A stretch of 64,000 nucleotides of DNA from Mya arenaria. Taxonomy: Eukaryota; Mollusca; Bivalvia; Myida; Myidae. The stretch lies in NCBI RefSeq assembly GCF_026914265.1, contig NC_069127.1:70174223-70238222 (forward strand). Reading direction: 5' to 3'. Position 1 is the first letter of the stretch. Every line of letters begins with the position of its first letter. Of this stretch, positions 12,586 to 23,444 are shown piece by piece. The position numbers and the translations under genes are program-made. The notes below the pieces were generated by a model. It had not been told where the DNA came from and did not search any database. It was given only the letters and a program-made list of their open reading frames with translations.

Positions 12586-12589
12586 TTAA

Positions 12590-12965
12590 AGGGACTGTAC
12601 ACCAGATTGGCACTAAAAAAGTTTTTTTTCTGTAACATATCTCAGGACAATTATTTAATAGAATGCGTTACGCTTTTATGTCATAATTGTAAAAAAAGTA
12701 AAAACATGTAAAAAAAAATGTGTCACCGAAATTGAAGTCCAGTGTTGTATCAACTGTGCTACGAAGGCTTACTTCAATCAAGTGGTATATTAAAGCTATA
12801 CACCTAACTTGGTTATATCATGTGATAACATCGACTAGCCAATCACGCATAAGAAATTAATTCTACTAGGTAGACATACCCAGTAATCTATTTGAATGGA
12901 AAAATATGAAATAACTGCTAAACTTAATAAACTTGCAATTTGATCATCTGGTGCACACTGTTGCT
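12590..12965. mobile_element. MITE with TTAA target duplication
   Basis: TTAA occurs at 12586-12589 and 12966-12969. The element starts AGGGACTGTACACCAGAT and its right end reads, in reverse complement, AGCAACAGTGTGCACCAGAT, so the ends are imperfect inverted repeats of about 20 bp. It is 376 bp and non-coding. TTAA duplication is the signature of piggyBac-type transposition, so a piggyBac-mobilised MITE is the likely class, though the terminal bases are not the classic ones. Confidence 0.75.
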
Positions 12966-12969
12966 TTAA

Positions 12970-13949
12970 CAGCAATTAAAAAAACAACACATTCATGAAA
13001 CAAATTATATAATTTACTTTGCCTGTATATAATTATTTGAAACTATATTTATTTATTTTTTAATTATTTTTCGTTTTAAATACAGAAATGCTTATGCTGA
13101 GGACTTGGAAAGTTCTATTCTTACACATGGAAGTGGTGCAGAATGTATCCATTAATAGCCACGGCCGCAGATGTAATTCTGTAGATGTTTTCATGGCTGC
13201 TACTGATATCATGGACTCAACGGCATGGTCAACTGTTGGTCCAGGCAGCGATATATCTGCCATCTCTGTGGAAGGCTCTGGATGAAGGGCGGCAAAGGTC
13301 CATGACCAACTCCTAGTAGCAAAATGAATTATTATTCAGAGTATGAGATGCACTATTTATTGAACATGTAAATGTACATGGGTATATCATTTTTGTTCTC
13401 ACTCATCAACTCAATACTCTTTAAATCGTTGTTTATATTTCAATCCTGTACTTGTGTATAGACCTGTACTTGTTCATAGACATTTCCTTTAGGCCTGGCG
13501 GAAACAATAAATGTCTTATCATACAAAATTACAAACACAAAGCACAGTCTTACCAGTTGGCGTTTCAACACAGTTTGTTCTTCAACATTCCAGAAGCAAG
13601 CACGTGTAGACAGACACCAAGCACACACTTTAGGGTGATAGTGGTGGTGGTCATTTTGTGCTATTGTGCATCTAATAGCTTGTTAACTGCTACAGGTCTT
13701 TTTAGGCCAAATCTAAAAAAAATGAACATCTGTCAATTGACCTACAGTGCATGAGAAAGTCACCTTTATAGAGTTATATGGTAAGAGAATTTAATAAAAA
13801 AACAGAGCTTTTAAGGTAAAGTCCAGTCAAAATCTCTAATATAAATGTGTATGGTCAGTGGAATAAGAACACAGCTGAAGACAATATACTTCCTGCCATA
13901 TAAACCAGTGTTAGGTATAGATATGTACCGGAGTATATACAGTCATCTG
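12970..13949. other. No recognised gene
   Basis: Overlapping frames of about 65-100 codons occur on both strands at 13060-13285 and 13440-13754, none with a known domain, signal peptide or matched splice sites. An unrecognised exon at 13088-13285 cannot be excluded, as its base composition is less AT-rich than its surroundings. Confidence 0.3.
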
Positions 13950-15890
13950 TTAACTACAGTGCTTTAGAACGTGTCCCCCAGCTATTACTACCAGTATAAA
14001 GATATATGGTCATTTGATAAACTACAGTGCTTTTGAACGTGTCCCCAAGCTATGACTACCAGTATAACGATAAATGGTGATCTGATCAACTACAGTGCTT
14101 TAGAACGTGTCCCCCAGCTATGACTACCAGTATAAAGATATATGGTGATTTGATAAACTACAGTGCTTTAGAACGTGTCCCCCAGCTATGACTACCTGTA
14201 TAAAGATATATGGTCATTTGATAAACTACAGTGCTTTAGAACATGTTCTCCAGCTATGACTCCCAGTATAACGATATATGGTGATTTGATAAACTACAGT
14301 GCTTTAGAACGTGTCCCCCTGCTATGACTACCAGTATAAAGATATATGGTGATTTGATAAACTACAGTGCTTTAGAACGTGTCCCAAAGCTATGACTACC
14401 AGTATAAAGATATATGGTCATTTGATAAACTACAGTGCTTTAGAACGTGTCCCCCAGCTATGACTACCCGTATAAAGATATATGGTCATTTGATAAACTA
14501 CAGTGCTTTAGAACGTGTCCTCCAGCTATGTCTACCCGTATAAAGATATATGGTGATTTGATAAACTACAGTGCTTTAGAACGTGTCCCAAAGCTTTTAC
14601 TACCAGTATAAAGATATATGGTCATTTGATAAACTACAGTGCTTTAGAACGTCTTCCCGAGCTATGACTTCCAGTATAAAGATATATGGTCATTTGATAA
14701 ACTACAGTGCTTTAGAACGTGTCCCCCAGCTATGACTACCTGTATAAAGATATATGGTCATTTGATAAACTACAGTGCTTTAGAACGTGTCCCACAGCTA
14801 TGAATACCTGTATAAAGATATATGGTCATTTGATAAACTACAGTGCTTTAGAACGTGTCCCCCAGCTATGACTACCTGTATAAAGATATATGGTCATTTG
14901 ACAAACTACAGTGCTTTAGAACATGTCCCAAAGCTATTACTACCAGTATAAAGATATATGGTCATTTGATAAACTACAGTGCTTTAGAACGTGTCCCCCA
15001 CCTATGACTACCTGTATAAAGATATATGGTCATTTGATAAACTACAGTGCTTTAGAACGTGTCCCCCAGCTATGACTACCAGTATAAAGATATATGGTGA
15101 TTTGATAAACTACAGTGCTTTAGAATGTGTCCCCCAGCTATGACTACCTGTATAAAGATATATGGTCATTTGATAAACTACAGTGCTTTAGAACGTGTCC
15201 CCCAGCTATGACTACCTGTATAAAGATATATGGTCATTTGATAAACTACAGTGCTTTAGAACGTGTCCCCCAGCTATGACTACCAGTATAACGATATATG
15301 GTGATTTGATAAACTACAGTGCTTTAGAGCGTGTCCCCCAGCTATGACTACCCGTATAAAGATATATGGTCATTTGATAAACTACAGTGCTTTAGAACGT
15401 GTCCCAAAGCTATGACTACCAGTATAAAGATATATGGTCATTTGATAAACTACAGTGCTTTAGAACGTGTCCCCCAGCTATGACTACCCGTATAAAGATA
15501 TATGGTCATTTGATATACTACAGTGCTTTAGAACGTGTCCTCCAGCTATGTCTACCCGTATAAAGATATATGGTGATTTGATAAACTACAGTGCTTTAGA
15601 ACGTGTCCCAAAGCTTTTACTACCAGTATAAAGATATATGGTCATTTGATAAACTACAGTGCTTTAGAACGTGTTCCCGAGCTATGACTACCAGTATAAA
15701 GATATATGGTCATTTGATAAACTACAGTGCTTTAGAACGTGTCCCAAAGCTATTACCACCTGTATAAAGATATATGGTCATTTGATAAACTACAGTGCTT
15801 TAGAACGTGTCCCCCAGCTATGACTACCAGTATAAAGATATATGGTCATTTGATAAACTACAGTGCTGTAGAACATGAGGCCCAACTAGG
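13950..15890 (-). repeat. 68-bp satellite array B, 29 copies, inverted relative to array A
   Basis: CTACAGTGC recurs from 13954 to 15858. The span equals 28 times 68 bp exactly, so no net indel has accumulated. The unit is the reverse complement of that in array A at 3.5-4.5 kb. A run of at least five variant units (CCCAAAGCTATGAC, then CCCCCAGCTATGACTACCCG, CCTCCAGCTATGTCTACCCG, CCCAAAGCTTTTAC, TTCCCGAGCTATGAC) occurs at about 14385-14660 and again 1020 bp (15 units) later, which shows block duplication. The last unit (from 15858) is decayed. Confidence 0.95.
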
Positions 15891-16303
15891 ACTACCATTA
15901 TAAAGCCAATTGTCATTTGTTTAACTTGTTTAGGTTAGTTTAGGTTAAATGTCAATAAATTTTGTAAAGGTCAAAATTCAGCTCATTCCCACCAAATCAC
16001 TGTGTGCTTTGCTGAAAAAAATGATTTGCAAGCATCAATAGTTAAATAATGCATAAAATTATGGAAATATTTAATACCGTCTTCCCAAAATTCTTCGTAC
16101 TAGAGTCAGGCACAAATTATTTTGCATTTCCAGCTCCTGGATTTTCCTTAAAGCCTCTTCCAAGGTTTTACAAACCAGCAATTTTGTTCGCTGTGGTGTA
16201 CTCATGTGTTTTACACAGATATCAATGACGTAATTGTGTAAACACGCACCTGCCTAAATCCACACTGTCGTTTATCAAAATCCATACTGTATTTAATTTT
16301 TAC
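15891..16303. other. Probable start of the intron after the THAP exon; no gene seen
   Basis: On the minus strand this lies just beyond the splice donor at 16303-16301. No second THAP exon carrying the remaining Cys and His ligands was found here or in the adjacent satellite. Confidence 0.3.
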
Positions 16304-16859
16304 GACTCTGATGTTGCTAAGGTTTTTTCCTGTGAAATCTTGACCGAGTCTCGCCAATCGTAACAACTCGGCCATCTCCGGCAAGCTTCGAGACAATCGG
16401 AACTCCTCGGCTAGTATGTTTAAGGTGAAGTAAGAACATGACAAATATATACAGTTAACTTAATACTAAATTTTTATTTTATTTTTCATCATTTCTCTAC
16501 ATACATGACACATACATTTGATTAACATCGAACATGGAAGGCTGCATAAAACATAAGTCATACACATAATAAAATTACATGAAATATTGAACGCTGCAAA
16601 TACAAAATAAAATGATTAACTTACAATATGTATTTAAATCATTGACAAAGACATATACATGTTAATGACAAAAGCTATGGTAAATGTACATTGAAAATTC
16701 ACATTGTGTTTCAAACAAATGTGTCAGACATACAAACAATAATGTTTTATTATTATGTGCAATATTTATTATTAACTATGTAGATATCTTCATCGTTGAA
16801 ATCAAACAGTTAAAGTTAAAATACTTTATTTTTTATGGTTTAGCATGGTGCATTAGAAA

Positions 16860-17277
16860 TAATAGCCTGCATTTCCAGTGTCTGCAATGGATTTGGACTT
16901 GTCTTCTGACGTACGTGTCCCTACAATGGCAGACCTTAACTCTTTGAATTGACCTTCAACTAGCTCATTGGACAGGTGAACAAACTTTGTGAATGGTTGT
17001 GACCTCCAATCCACAGTTTGTTTTAGGACATGGTTAATGGACTCACAATTGTTGTTTGTCCAGTTTGGGGGAATTGCCTCATTCCTTACAGGGTCGTTAA
17101 ATCTGGGAAACTAGATTCAATAGCCTTGACCAAGGCCTTTTCATCGTCAGTTCCAATGACCAATTTGTCGGAACTGACTCCTAACTTGAGCTTCAGGTGA
17201 TGAAAAAAGTGACTATATGTTTCAAAATCACTGTGGTCGTGTATGAACATGGGGCCTAAGAAAATTGGGGGGGTCAC
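16860..17277 (-). pseudogene. MULE-type transposase remnant
   Basis: The frame from 17277 reads TPPIFLGPMFIHDHSDFETY, then LVIGTDDEKALVKAIESSFP and a stop near 17086. The first part matches the region of MULE transposases in which a family-typical xGPxxxH segment is followed by a catalytic G(S/T)D(D/E)E-like motif, here GTDDE. A second frame from about 17105 to 16860 reads NEAIPPNWTNNNCESINHVL and then ELVEGQFKELRSAIVGT, which resembles the carboxy-terminal part with its NNxCES motif. The roughly 100 residues normally between these blocks are missing, so there is an internal deletion as well as a frame change. It would have cut and joined the element ends in the nucleus. A PHD finger lies upstream in the same orientation. 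The copy is clearly inactive. Confidence 0.7.
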
Positions 17278-17439
17278 CAGTGCAGCGGCGATTGACGGAC
17301 AGTTGTTTGTTTCAAGTAACTGTCACGTGTTTACAAATTCAAACTCAGTGATTTGGCTATCATTTACTAAAGGTACAAAATGGTTTGGTACAAAGTTGCT
17401 TATGTCAACAGACATCATCGTCCACATGACGGAAAATTG

Positions 17440-17633
17440 GGGTTGTGAGTTTCCGGCATCATATGATAATCCACTATATGCACACGATTTACAAACAAAT
17501 TTGAGGTTTTTGGCACTCCATGACTTAAGCTCGGACATTTAGCATGAACCCAATTCCTACAAATAGAACAATGTATGCATTGATCACTACTACAGTCAAC
17601 AACACATATAGCACAAGGAAAGTCATCCATCAT
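17440..17633 (-). pseudogene. PHD-finger segment of the MULE-like element
   Basis: From the ATG at 17633 the frame reads MMDDFPCAICVVDCSSDQC, then CSICRNWVHAKC. After a frame change a second frame continues MSELKSWSAKNL and FVCKSCAYSGLSY. This gives the ordered Cys-x2-Cys, Cys-x2-Cys, His-x2-Cys and Cys-x2-Cys pairs of a C4HC3 PHD finger. It lies just amino-terminal to the MULE transposase remnant on the same strand, and the fusion of the two is plausible for the intact ancestor. The motif order and the ELKSW box match the PHD exon at 858-1063, linking the two elements. At least one frame break is present. Confidence 0.7.
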
Positions 17634-17639
17634 TAATTA

Positions 17640-18727
17640 TTTCAGAGTGTAAAGTTCTATTAATTTGGACTTCTTTAAAACTCACAGCAATAACTTACCT
17701 TTTTACTCACGATTGTTATTTATGAATCTTCAAATGAAGCCGTCAATTTGTGTGAAAATCACCCGCAATTATAAATGTACACGTAATGCGTTCCTTTAAT
17801 GCGTAATTATTATGGTATTTACTCAACACGTGTCACAGAGCCGAAAAGGGTTTACCCAAATTAACACACTTTCAATAATACCAAACTGTCCCCCCAAAAA
17901 CGTGCCGCTACTTTGTGGGGTGTCATATACCGGGTGATAATTATGTTGTTTTAAACATCGCCTGATTTTGTGTATTTGGTGTGGTCTGGTTATTAGTGTC
18001 CATAAGTAAGCTAATTTATCTGAAGATGAGAACTTCGCTGTTTAAAAACTTCTTTTTTAAACAAAAATTAAAATTTGAAAGCCCTGAACTATACCGTAGA
18101 TCTAAGTTAGTTTAAAAGAAAATGTTTTTTAACGACATTTTCGACCTATTTCAAAGGCAATGTTTCAAGTATATTCCAAAATACTTTCAAATGCTGTTTT
18201 TTGATCTAACATTTCCATAAGAATATAAATTCTATTATTTGAATCCAAATTCATAATCATTTTCATAATACAACAACTAATAAGTTATTTTTACCTGCGT
18301 TAAATCGTCTTTCGGTTGGCGAAGGGAGACAACTATTTCACTGACATATTGTCTTTATTCAATTGAACAATAAGTAAATATTTTCATGAACTTTTTCATT
18401 TTTATGAGTGTGTTTTAGTTATATGAATATTATGAGATCATCATTAATTGGAATAATTGATTATTTTGGAAGCTTTTATCTGTCTTTCGGTTGGCGAGTC
18501 GGCACGCGGAATTCGATCTCGAACACTGAAATTTCAACTGCCTATTTCATCATTATATTTTAATATTTTTCTCTCAAATTTTGTTTGGTAATGTATTTGT
18601 ATAATATTAATATAAAAACAATAAAATAAATGCATTAGAAGGCGTCTTTCGGTAACTTTCATGCGTCTTTCGGTAATTTTATCCGTCTTTCGGTAAATAA
18701 TCGTATTTCGGTAAGTCTAGGGACCGG
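17640..18727. other. Element interior with clustered CGTCTTTCGGT motifs
   Basis: There is no coding frame. The word GTCTTTCGGT(T/A) occurs near 18308, 18482, 18643, 18663 and 18682, with a relative CGTATTTCGGTAA near 18703. The last four sit within 75 bp at about 20-bp spacing. Clusters of short subterminal motifs are typical transposase-binding regions of DNA transposons, so that role is a reasonable guess only. Confidence 0.4.
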
Positions 18728-18856
18728 GCTAGTATCAAGATATGGCCTCGGATATAATACGGGTCGTAAGAAAATAGTCCATCATGGCCGACCAAGAAGA
18801 TCTATCTCGAAGCCAATCGTAACAACTCGGCCATCTCCGGCAAGCTTCGAGATAGA
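18728..18856 (+). repeat. Internal copy of the element terminus plus hairpin module
   Basis: 18728-18801 is identical to the reverse complement of 23086-23159 (74 bp). It is followed by a module bounded by perfect 12-bp inverted repeats TCTATCTCGAAG (18801-18812) and CTTCGAGATAGA (18845-18856). Within the module lie 41 bp (18812-18852) identical to 16353-16393 at the left end of the large element. Confidence 0.85.
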
Positions 18857-19480
18857 CCTCGTAAATAGTAGTAAGGATATACGAAAGTGCGATGCGGCTG
18901 CCGGCGATTAACACCGTTTTCAATCCGCGTAAAGAAGGCCCATTGTAACAACAAGGAAATGGATTGTGTTAAATTAAATGTGCTTGTTTAAGAGAAAATA
19001 TTTATTCTAACCTCAAAAAATGTTCGTTTTATGAATATTTAGATGTTTTCTTATAGTTGAAGCACTCTATTTCCTCTAGAAAAATCGTGAGCACACAGAA
19101 AATGTACTTGACAGTCATTGAAATGATCATACGGTTCATGGCATGCATGAATCATTACATCGGATTAAATGCATGCATGGACTAAATGTCAACATTTTCT
19201 CAACAGTTATAGGAATACCCTATGAAATGTAAGTTTTAAGTCATACTTTGCCGTGTTATTTTTCACACCATGCCTTGCCATTAAAACAACATTACTATTC
19301 TGTAAAATCATTGATTGCATATTGTGCAGACTTTTGTGGATTGTGGTAGGATGGGTGTGAGCTTGGCACCCAGTCAGCTTTACCAGCTGAAATCTATGCA
19401 TGCCTTTACTTCAGCATTGTTGGGTTTGGGCTGCAGATTGTTTTTTGTGTAAACAGTTCTGTGGGGTTGGGATGGGGCGG
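18857..19480. other. No gene seen
   Basis: AT-rich interior of the 6.8-kb element; nothing supportable. Confidence 0.4.
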
Positions 19481-19860
19481 TGACTATCCACGCAGTAAGC
19501 TCAATTGGTAGAGTACCAGTACAACGTTCATGTGGATATGCACCAGACAATTGTAACCACGCCCCCACCCCCAGGTCTGGGGAATAGTGGGGACTTTGAC
19601 TTTCAGTACATCCAACCCCGGCTAAAATCCCCACCCTGCGCGGACGATCCAATGGCAAAATCCCTGCCAAATGCCCCCTCACCCCAGGGACTCTAGGTAA
19701 GGTCCATTCCCATCTATATTTTAAGCGAAGATAAAACCACCGCATTCACCCAGCACTGCAGGGCCACCTGATAGGTAAAAACACGGCCCATTTCCCCGGG
19801 TTAACCCCAGTATTCCCCCAGACCTAGGGTGGGGGGGGGGGGTACAATTGACTGGTGCAC
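19481..19860 (+). mobile_element. tRNA-derived SINE
   Basis: The head has AAGCTCAATTGGTAGAG (about 19497-19513), a good pol III box A of a tRNA gene, followed by ACCAGTACAACGTTCATGTG. The body is GC-rich (CCCCACCCCCAGGTCTGGGG; TTTCCCCGGGTTAACCCC) and ends near a G-run at 19828-19841. Box B is degenerate. The long minus-strand frame across it is a composition artefact. It sits inside the MULE-like element, so it inserted later. Confidence 0.65.
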
Positions 19861-20710
19861 TAAGTTGACAGAACTGGTCTTAAAATTGTATTTGTTCAAG
19901 GCAGATCATGCTTCACTTTACCTCCTAAGCTGTGGATAAAACCCACTCATCAGAAGTTTCCTTTCACATTATATTTGTCTTAATCTATAATTATTAGTCT
20001 CAATATCTTTGAGTAAATTGTCATTTTTTATTAAAAACAACAACACCAAAAGAGTAACTGATAAGATACTCAACTGATTTCATTTTTTGTAAATAAAAGC
20101 CTTAAACAAATATTTAGCCAGGTTACTAAGCTTTTCAGCAATGTATACCAAACTTTTTTCAATAATACTTTATCTATTTTGAATAATTAGCCTTTAGATC
20201 ACTCTTCACCAAATGACTCTTTTATAACTCCATAAAATGCAAACAAGAATAATTACAGTTTGGATCAACACGTCTCTTAATTTTATTTTTAATATTAGTC
20301 CAGTAATAACAGAGCCATCTGTATGCAATCCAATGTAAAATTAATGATAAATTAGGTTTTGCTCCCATTTTTACTTTCATTTCTGTGCCAAGCCCTTTTA
20401 AGTGCATTGAGTCTTTTGGGAGACTTCACAATATTTCTGGCGTTTAATCCCCATATATGGCTTTAAGTTGCCATACAAATTTAAGTCTTCATTATAAAAA
20501 ATACTGTATGTCTCCACTTTAACCATAAACACACAATGAGAGGACTATTTAAAGCATTACCATGTGTCAGAATTATAGATCTTTCTTTGCATTTTATTTG
20601 TCTAAATGTATTACCGGTCTCTTTAGCAATATCCTTGTGCCTCTTTGAGTACTTGGCTTGACAGTTTGGTTTTTATTACATTGTTTTAAATGTTTTATTT
20701 GTACACAACA

Positions 20711-20750
<40 letters not shown>

Positions 20751-21776
20751 CACTATGCTATGCCAAAACCTCAACACATTTTCTTCAAACAAAAAAGGAC
20801 AGTCATTCAGAATAACTTTTATTACATCATTTGAGAAAATAAACTCATACAATCACAAGTCATGTTATGTGTTCGTTAAAGTTAACTTAATAAAGAAAAT
20901 AAATATTGGTTGCAGTAAGCAATGCGCATCACTTCTAATAAACATTCCAACAGACTGAAAAATATATCAACACAAATGGAAAAACTGTTTGCAAGTCAGC
21001 TAGTATCTTATTTTATGCCTTATCAGATTGCTATGCAAGCTGGAAGATTACAAAATCACTCTTAAGTCTGTTGCCTAAGTAGAAACAAGAATGGACATCC
21101 TTTTCCTGAGGTCAAGAGAAAGTATCTTGGAGGTCTTGAACTCACAACCTTGAATTTGGGGCTTATCCTCCAGACCACTTTCACCTTTTCACATTTTAAT
21201 TTAAAGAGCCCAGTTTACAATATGGCATTTAAAAGGATGTGCCCTATCAACGGATTTTCTGAAGTCTTAAAAATTGAACTGAACAAAATAGTTCTCCTTA
21301 ATTTGGTCTGCCGATGCCATCTGTTTCTGTTTTTGTAGTTATCTCCCCTCCATAATATAGGAAAACCACTTTAAGCGTAGATAAATCCTTAACCATATTA
21401 CCCTTTTAAAATATATGTTCGGATTTATTTAATAATCACGGACCTACAGATGACTTTTATCTTCAACTTCACATCAGTATGTAAGTCATCAAATATTTGA
21501 GATGACAAGATGTTCCACTGAACGCTTTGTTTCCATCTTGCACTCATTTTTCCAAGGTAGGCGTTGCAGTTGTGTTAGATGATTTCCATGCATTGCAGGT
21601 CAATCCTCATACAATGGCATTTTTGATTACATTCGGATTCCAGCGCCTGAAATAGAAAACAGAAAATACAACAATAATAGAAATTATATTTTCAGATCAA
21701 TTATTTTAAAAGCCTGTACAACAACAGAAAAGTATTCACAAAACATTAAGTGCAACACCAATTTAAAGCAGCATCC
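19861..21776. other. No gene seen; one GAT microsatellite
   Basis: Short frames without known motifs. The only structure is the trinucleotide run at 20711-20750. Confidence 0.4.
20711..20750 (+). repeat. (ATG)n microsatellite, about 13 units
   Basis: Uninterrupted ATG/GAT trinucleotide run. Confidence 0.95.
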
Positions 21777-22121
21777 TCATGGTTTTACTGTTCTGACACC
21801 TTTTTTATTTTTATCTTTAAACGAGCCAATTGGCAATTATTGTGCAAATGTATGGAAACCAGTGATATTAGTCTGCTGACATAATATCAGATCACAGTCT
21901 TTCATATACAAGTTTGAAAATTTGGTAAAAATTCCTCCAACTAGTCATATAAGGTCACACATAATAGAACAGATTTTAATTGTTTGGAAAATATTTTTTT
22001 GCTATTGCTTTAAGCCATATAATTAATTATATGTGTAAATTTAATTTAATTACTCCTTTGGGCTTTTGAAGAACGACCAAGAAGAACTGTCAATCTGTGA
22101 GAGAGCAGCTTTTAGCTCTGG
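21777..22121. mobile_element. TTAA MITE, diverged copy of the AGCTGCACTCTCACAG family
   Basis: TTAA at 21773-21776 precedes AGCAGCATCCTCATGG, and the right end reads GTCAATCTGTGAGAGAGCAG then TTTAG, a decayed TTAA. The ends and the internal GTTCTGACACC and GAGCCAATTGGC blocks match the copies at 34876 and 40205. This is the oldest-looking of the three. Confidence 0.7.
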
Positions 22122-23085
22122 ACTACTGGTAAATTAAAAAATATGAAATGAAATTCATGTTTAATTTCATCTACAATGTTGATATTTTAATACTGTCCAT
22201 CCTTGTTGGTTAATTGTACAAACATGCAGGTACTTTTGGGCTTAAACCAATAGGATACTTGACTGTTAAATAATTGTCCGAATTTCGAAAATAGTACAAC
22301 CATTACCTCATCTGACTTTTTTCATTAGAAGAAGCCGGGAATCAGAGTCAGCTGCACCCCTGGTACCATACTCTTCTCTGAAAATGACAATAAGATTAAA
22401 ATTTAAATGTCTGCATTTCATTGGCACAGTAAAAATGTCAGCATTTTTCAATGTTTCTGCATCACCACCACTGGTGGATATCATGGAATTTAGTCTTGAA
22501 AGAAATGTGTGCTGGTTTATGCGTTCAAACTCATTTTGTTCAACCGATAGAATGAAGATCTAATTTATTTAGAGAACTATATTAGTGAACAGGGCCGTGG
22601 CATTTAATTGTGCCATTACTTTAAATTGTTCGATACCAACACTCACGGACATATATTTACCATACATCCTTGGATAAAAGAATGTAAATTTAAAATTATA
22701 AAAAATTTAAGTTAATGATATGAAATGTATGAGATAAATACACTGAGAAAGAAAGTCTAACCTATTATCGATCTAAGTAAAGTCAGATTCAGACTTATTT
22801 GTTATTACAAATAGAGTATTTGTTTTCTTAATTTTTGCCACTGATCACTGGAGCTTCAAAATTGTTATTTACTATATTAGAATCTGTCAAATGAAAGAAG
22901 ACTTTACCCCACCCACTAAGAATTAATGACATTTCCAATTAGTTTCTCATTAGGGCTCTTTTAAAACTATTTATATATTTTATTAAAATACAATAAGTAT
23001 AAAAATAACACTTACACACAAATAAGTGGTAAAAGTTCGCTCCTCATTCTGTCTTTGGACTAACATATCTCTTGGTTGTTTGAAC
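22122..23085. other. No gene seen
   Basis: AT-rich right interior of the 6.8-kb element, without coding or repeat signals that can be supported. Confidence 0.4.
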
Positions 23086-23397
23086 ATCTTCTTGGTCGGC
23101 CATGATGGACTATTTTCTTACGACCCGTATTATATCCGAGGCCATATCTTGATACTAGCCGAGGAGTTCCGATTGCGAGTCTCGCAAGCCACGATCTTCG
23201 CCTTTCCGTTGATAATTCTCGGGTCCTGTCATCTTGGTGAAGAATAATTTCCGGTAACCGAAAAAACTTTCTGTTGTCTGATTTGTTTGCCTTATTATGA
23301 CATTTAAACACACTGCATGAATTTACCATTTTCAAATGAGTTCTGACTTCTCTCGTCTGGAGGTCAACAATGGCTGCGCTTATCAGTCTGTCCCTCC

Positions 23398-23408
23398 AAG
23401 ATGGCGGC
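23398..23408 (+). promoter_or_regulatory. YY1-type site upstream of the THAP start
   Basis: AAGATGGCGGC is the consensus YY1 motif that often marks transcription starts. A weaker relative, CAATGGCTGCG, lies at 23368. They are about 70 and 40 bp upstream of the minus-strand THAP ATG, in a locally GC-rich stretch. Confidence 0.45.
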
Positions 23409-23444
23409 TATCGATTTGATTACGTAACGTGCAACCTCTCTATG

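Larger units (their letters stand above)
16355..23175. mobile_element. 6.8-kb MULE-like DNA transposon with 10-bp target duplication
   Basis: CGAGTCTCGC occurs at 16345-16354 and 23176-23185, immediately outside the element and inside a THAP exon. The right end, in reverse complement, starts CAATCGGAACTCCTCGG. The same 24 bp occur at 16394-16417, and a related version (CAATCGTAACAACTCGG) sits at the extreme left end, 16355-16393. Inside is a minus-strand PHD plus MULE transposase remnant (16860-17633). MULEs make 8-11 bp duplications, which agrees. A perfect 74-bp inverted repeat (18728-18801 against 23086-23159) suggests nested or rearranged ends. Later insertions include a SINE (19481-19860) and a TTAA MITE (21777-22121). 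The element is non-autonomous now. Confidence 0.75.
16304..23329 (-). pseudogene. THAP zinc-finger gene, first exon split by a transposon
   Basis: The minus-strand ATG at 23329 opens MVNSCSVFKCHNK, with FFRLPE and ERRRSWLARL following. The coding sequence stops matching a THAP domain at 23176. It resumes at 16354 with LARLGQDFTGKNLSNIRV and ends at a GTAAAA donor (16303). THAP domains bind DNA through a C2CH zinc finger. Here the C-x4-C pair (residues 5 and 10), the conserved Pro after FFRL and the Trp of SWLARL are present; the later Cys and His would lie in the next exon, which I did not find. The two halves overlap by exactly 10 bp (CGAGTCTCGC on the plus strand), the target duplication of the 6.8-kb element between them. 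GC-rich sequence with a YY1-type site lies about 70 bp upstream of the ATG, as in host promoters. The insertion should abolish the domain unless the element is spliced out. A THAP-bearing transposon is the alternative to a host gene. Confidence 0.7.

Noticed and set aside
3547-15890. 68-bp arrays as CRISPR arrays
   Set aside because: The units are continuous satellite without variable spacers, and the genome is animal.
19380-19745. 121-codon minus-strand frame as a gene
   Set aside because: It runs antisense through a GC-rich tRNA-derived SINE.
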